From: Thermoplasmata archaeon
GTDB lineage: Archaea; Thermoplasmatota; Thermoplasmata; Thermoplasmatales; Thermoplasmataceae
Length of the DNA: 6,203 nucleotides
Assembly: GCA_021816385.1 (NCBI GenBank)
Contig: JAKAYJ010000072.1
Location: 1 to 6,203, forward strand
Direction of reading: 5' to 3'
How positions within the stretch are numbered: position 1 is the first letter of the stretch; each line of letters opens with the position of its first letter. Under the pieces are notes generated by a model. It was not told the origin of the DNA and made no database searches. It saw nothing but the letters and a program-made list of their open reading frames with translations. The translations under genes were made by a program, and so were the position numbers. This document shows, one piece after another, positions 5,476 through 6,203 of the stretch.

Positions 5476-6203
5476 TATCAACATTTACTATCTCATCCAT
5501 GATATATTTCCCGTTTCCCTTCTTCTTGAATATCATGTTGAATTCCTGTGCTGTCAGTATGGGGCTCTTGTACCTGTCAAAATCATCGGTTGCCACCCTT
5601 GGACATCCTGTGAAGATTATGCAGTCTGCCATCATGTTTTCGAATTCCACTGGTGATGATTCATTGGAATATGCAAGCACGGCACTTTTCCCCATATCCT
5701 GAACCTCTTTCATCATTTTTTCTGCGAGTTTCATCCTGTACTGGCCTACCTTTGTGTCAACCACTATCACAAACTTTTCTGCCTCGAGTGCCCTGGCCAT
5801 GTTAGCATATCTTCTTCTTATATGCCTGTCAGCCTCATCTTTCATTGATCTGAGCTTGAATGGTTCACTCATGTCCAGTATGAATACCTCTTTTTCGACA
5901 GATAGTTGAGCTCCAAGGGCATGAAATACCCCTGTAGATACAATAATATGGCAATCAACCCTGCTTTCCTGATCATGTAATGGGCTAAAATTACAACCAA
6001 GCAACTGCCCATCATATTTCAGCCTGCTGTCATGCTTTCCCATGCTAACATTAAATCCCTTTTCCTTAAGGAATTTAGAAAATTCCTCTGCACTCTGCCT
6101 GTACTGTATGGAATATGCCAGATCAATGTTTTTATAGTTCTTGTTTTCTAATTCTACCAGGTCGAGGTCGTTAAAGCTTCTGTGATCCTCGTTTACATAT
6201 TCC
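5465..6203 (-). CDS. dph2: Diphthamide synthase Dph2 (archaeal), 5' part outside the window
   Basis: Dph2 carries out the first step of diphthamide synthesis: it transfers the 3-amino-3-carboxypropyl group of SAM to a histidine of elongation factor 2, using a [4Fe-4S] cluster in a non-canonical radical reaction. The frame is open to the window edge without a stop, so 245 C-terminal residues are seen and the true start lies beyond 6203. The ATG at 6043 is internal, because the residues before it (DLAYSIQYRQSAEEFSKFL) match the start of the family's second domain. Two of the three cluster cysteines are present: GQLLGCNF (codon 5995-5993) and FTGCPRVATDDF (codon 5605-5603). They are 130 residues apart, close to the spacing of Pyrococcus Dph2 (C163 and C287). 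The third lies in the missing part. The end, KSPILTAQEF followed by YIMD, is also typical. Archaea use a Dph2 homodimer. Confidence 0.93.
   Translation of the reverse strand, partial: EYVNEDHRSFNDLDLVELENKNYKNIDLAYSIQYRQSAEEFSKFLKEKGFNVSMGKHDSRLKYDGQLLGCNFSPLHDQESRVDCHIIVSTGVFHALGAQLSVEKEVFILDMSEPFKLRSMKDEADRHIRRRYANMARALEAEKFVIVVDTKVGQYRMKLAEKMMKEVQDMGKSAVLAYSNESSPVEFENMMADCIIFTGCPRVATDDFDRYKSPILTAQEFNMIFKKKGNGKYIMDEIVNVDTMP

Noticed and set aside
5465..6043. Reading dph2 as a complete 192-residue gene starting at the ATG at 6043
   Set aside because: The same frame stays open to the window edge, and the 53 residues before that ATG look like Dph2, so the ATG is internal.
1..6203. A defence system, mobile element or CRISPR array
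   Set aside because: Neither strand shows spaced direct repeats, transposase, integrase, nuclease or toxin-like genes; all long frames are housekeeping or metabolic families.

Overview
The window looks like ordinary chromosome from an AT-rich archaeon. A Thermoplasmata-type acidophile or relative is my best guess, but the lineage is inference. The evidence for Archaea is the C-terminal 245 residues of a single archaeal-type Dph2 (diphthamide synthesis, absent from bacteria), an archaeal/eukaryotic-style tRNA methylthiotransferase, and TATA-like boxes about 25-30 bp before start codons with little or no Shine-Dalgarno sequence, as expected for leaderless mRNAs. Arginine is mostly AGG/AGA and ATA isoleucine codons are common. 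I see no IS element, integrase, CRISPR array, phage gene or toxin-antitoxin pair.

Layout, left to right: a tRNA-Ser(GGA) on the minus strand, missing its last bases at the window edge (1-81); a small universal stress protein gene (197-649, +); a 242-bp intergenic stretch with an inverted repeat; an aspartase/fumarase-superfamily gene, best called aspartate ammonia-lyase (892-2256, +). It converges on a SAM-dependent methyltransferase (2310-2918, -), with a small hairpin between the two. The methyltransferase diverges from a metal-dependent amidohydrolase (3046-4179, +). Next is the tRNA t6A37 methylthiotransferase (4258-5475, +), whose 3' end overlaps by 11 bp the 3' end of convergent dph2 (5465 to beyond 6203, -).

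Functionally this is a housekeeping mixture: nitrogen/carbon metabolism (aspartase), a stress protein, two uncharacterised enzymes, and two translation-quality genes that both use SAM and an iron-sulfur cluster (ms2t6A on tRNA, diphthamide on EF-2). Most genes seem to have their own promoter, so the window is a series of single-gene units and not an operon. I found no convincing novel system. The points most worth checking are a perfect 8-bp inverted repeat on the methylthiotransferase promoter, the overlapping convergent 3' ends of mtaB and dph2, a shared 18-nt intergenic motif, and the altered signature motifs in the stress protein and the aspartase-like enzyme.
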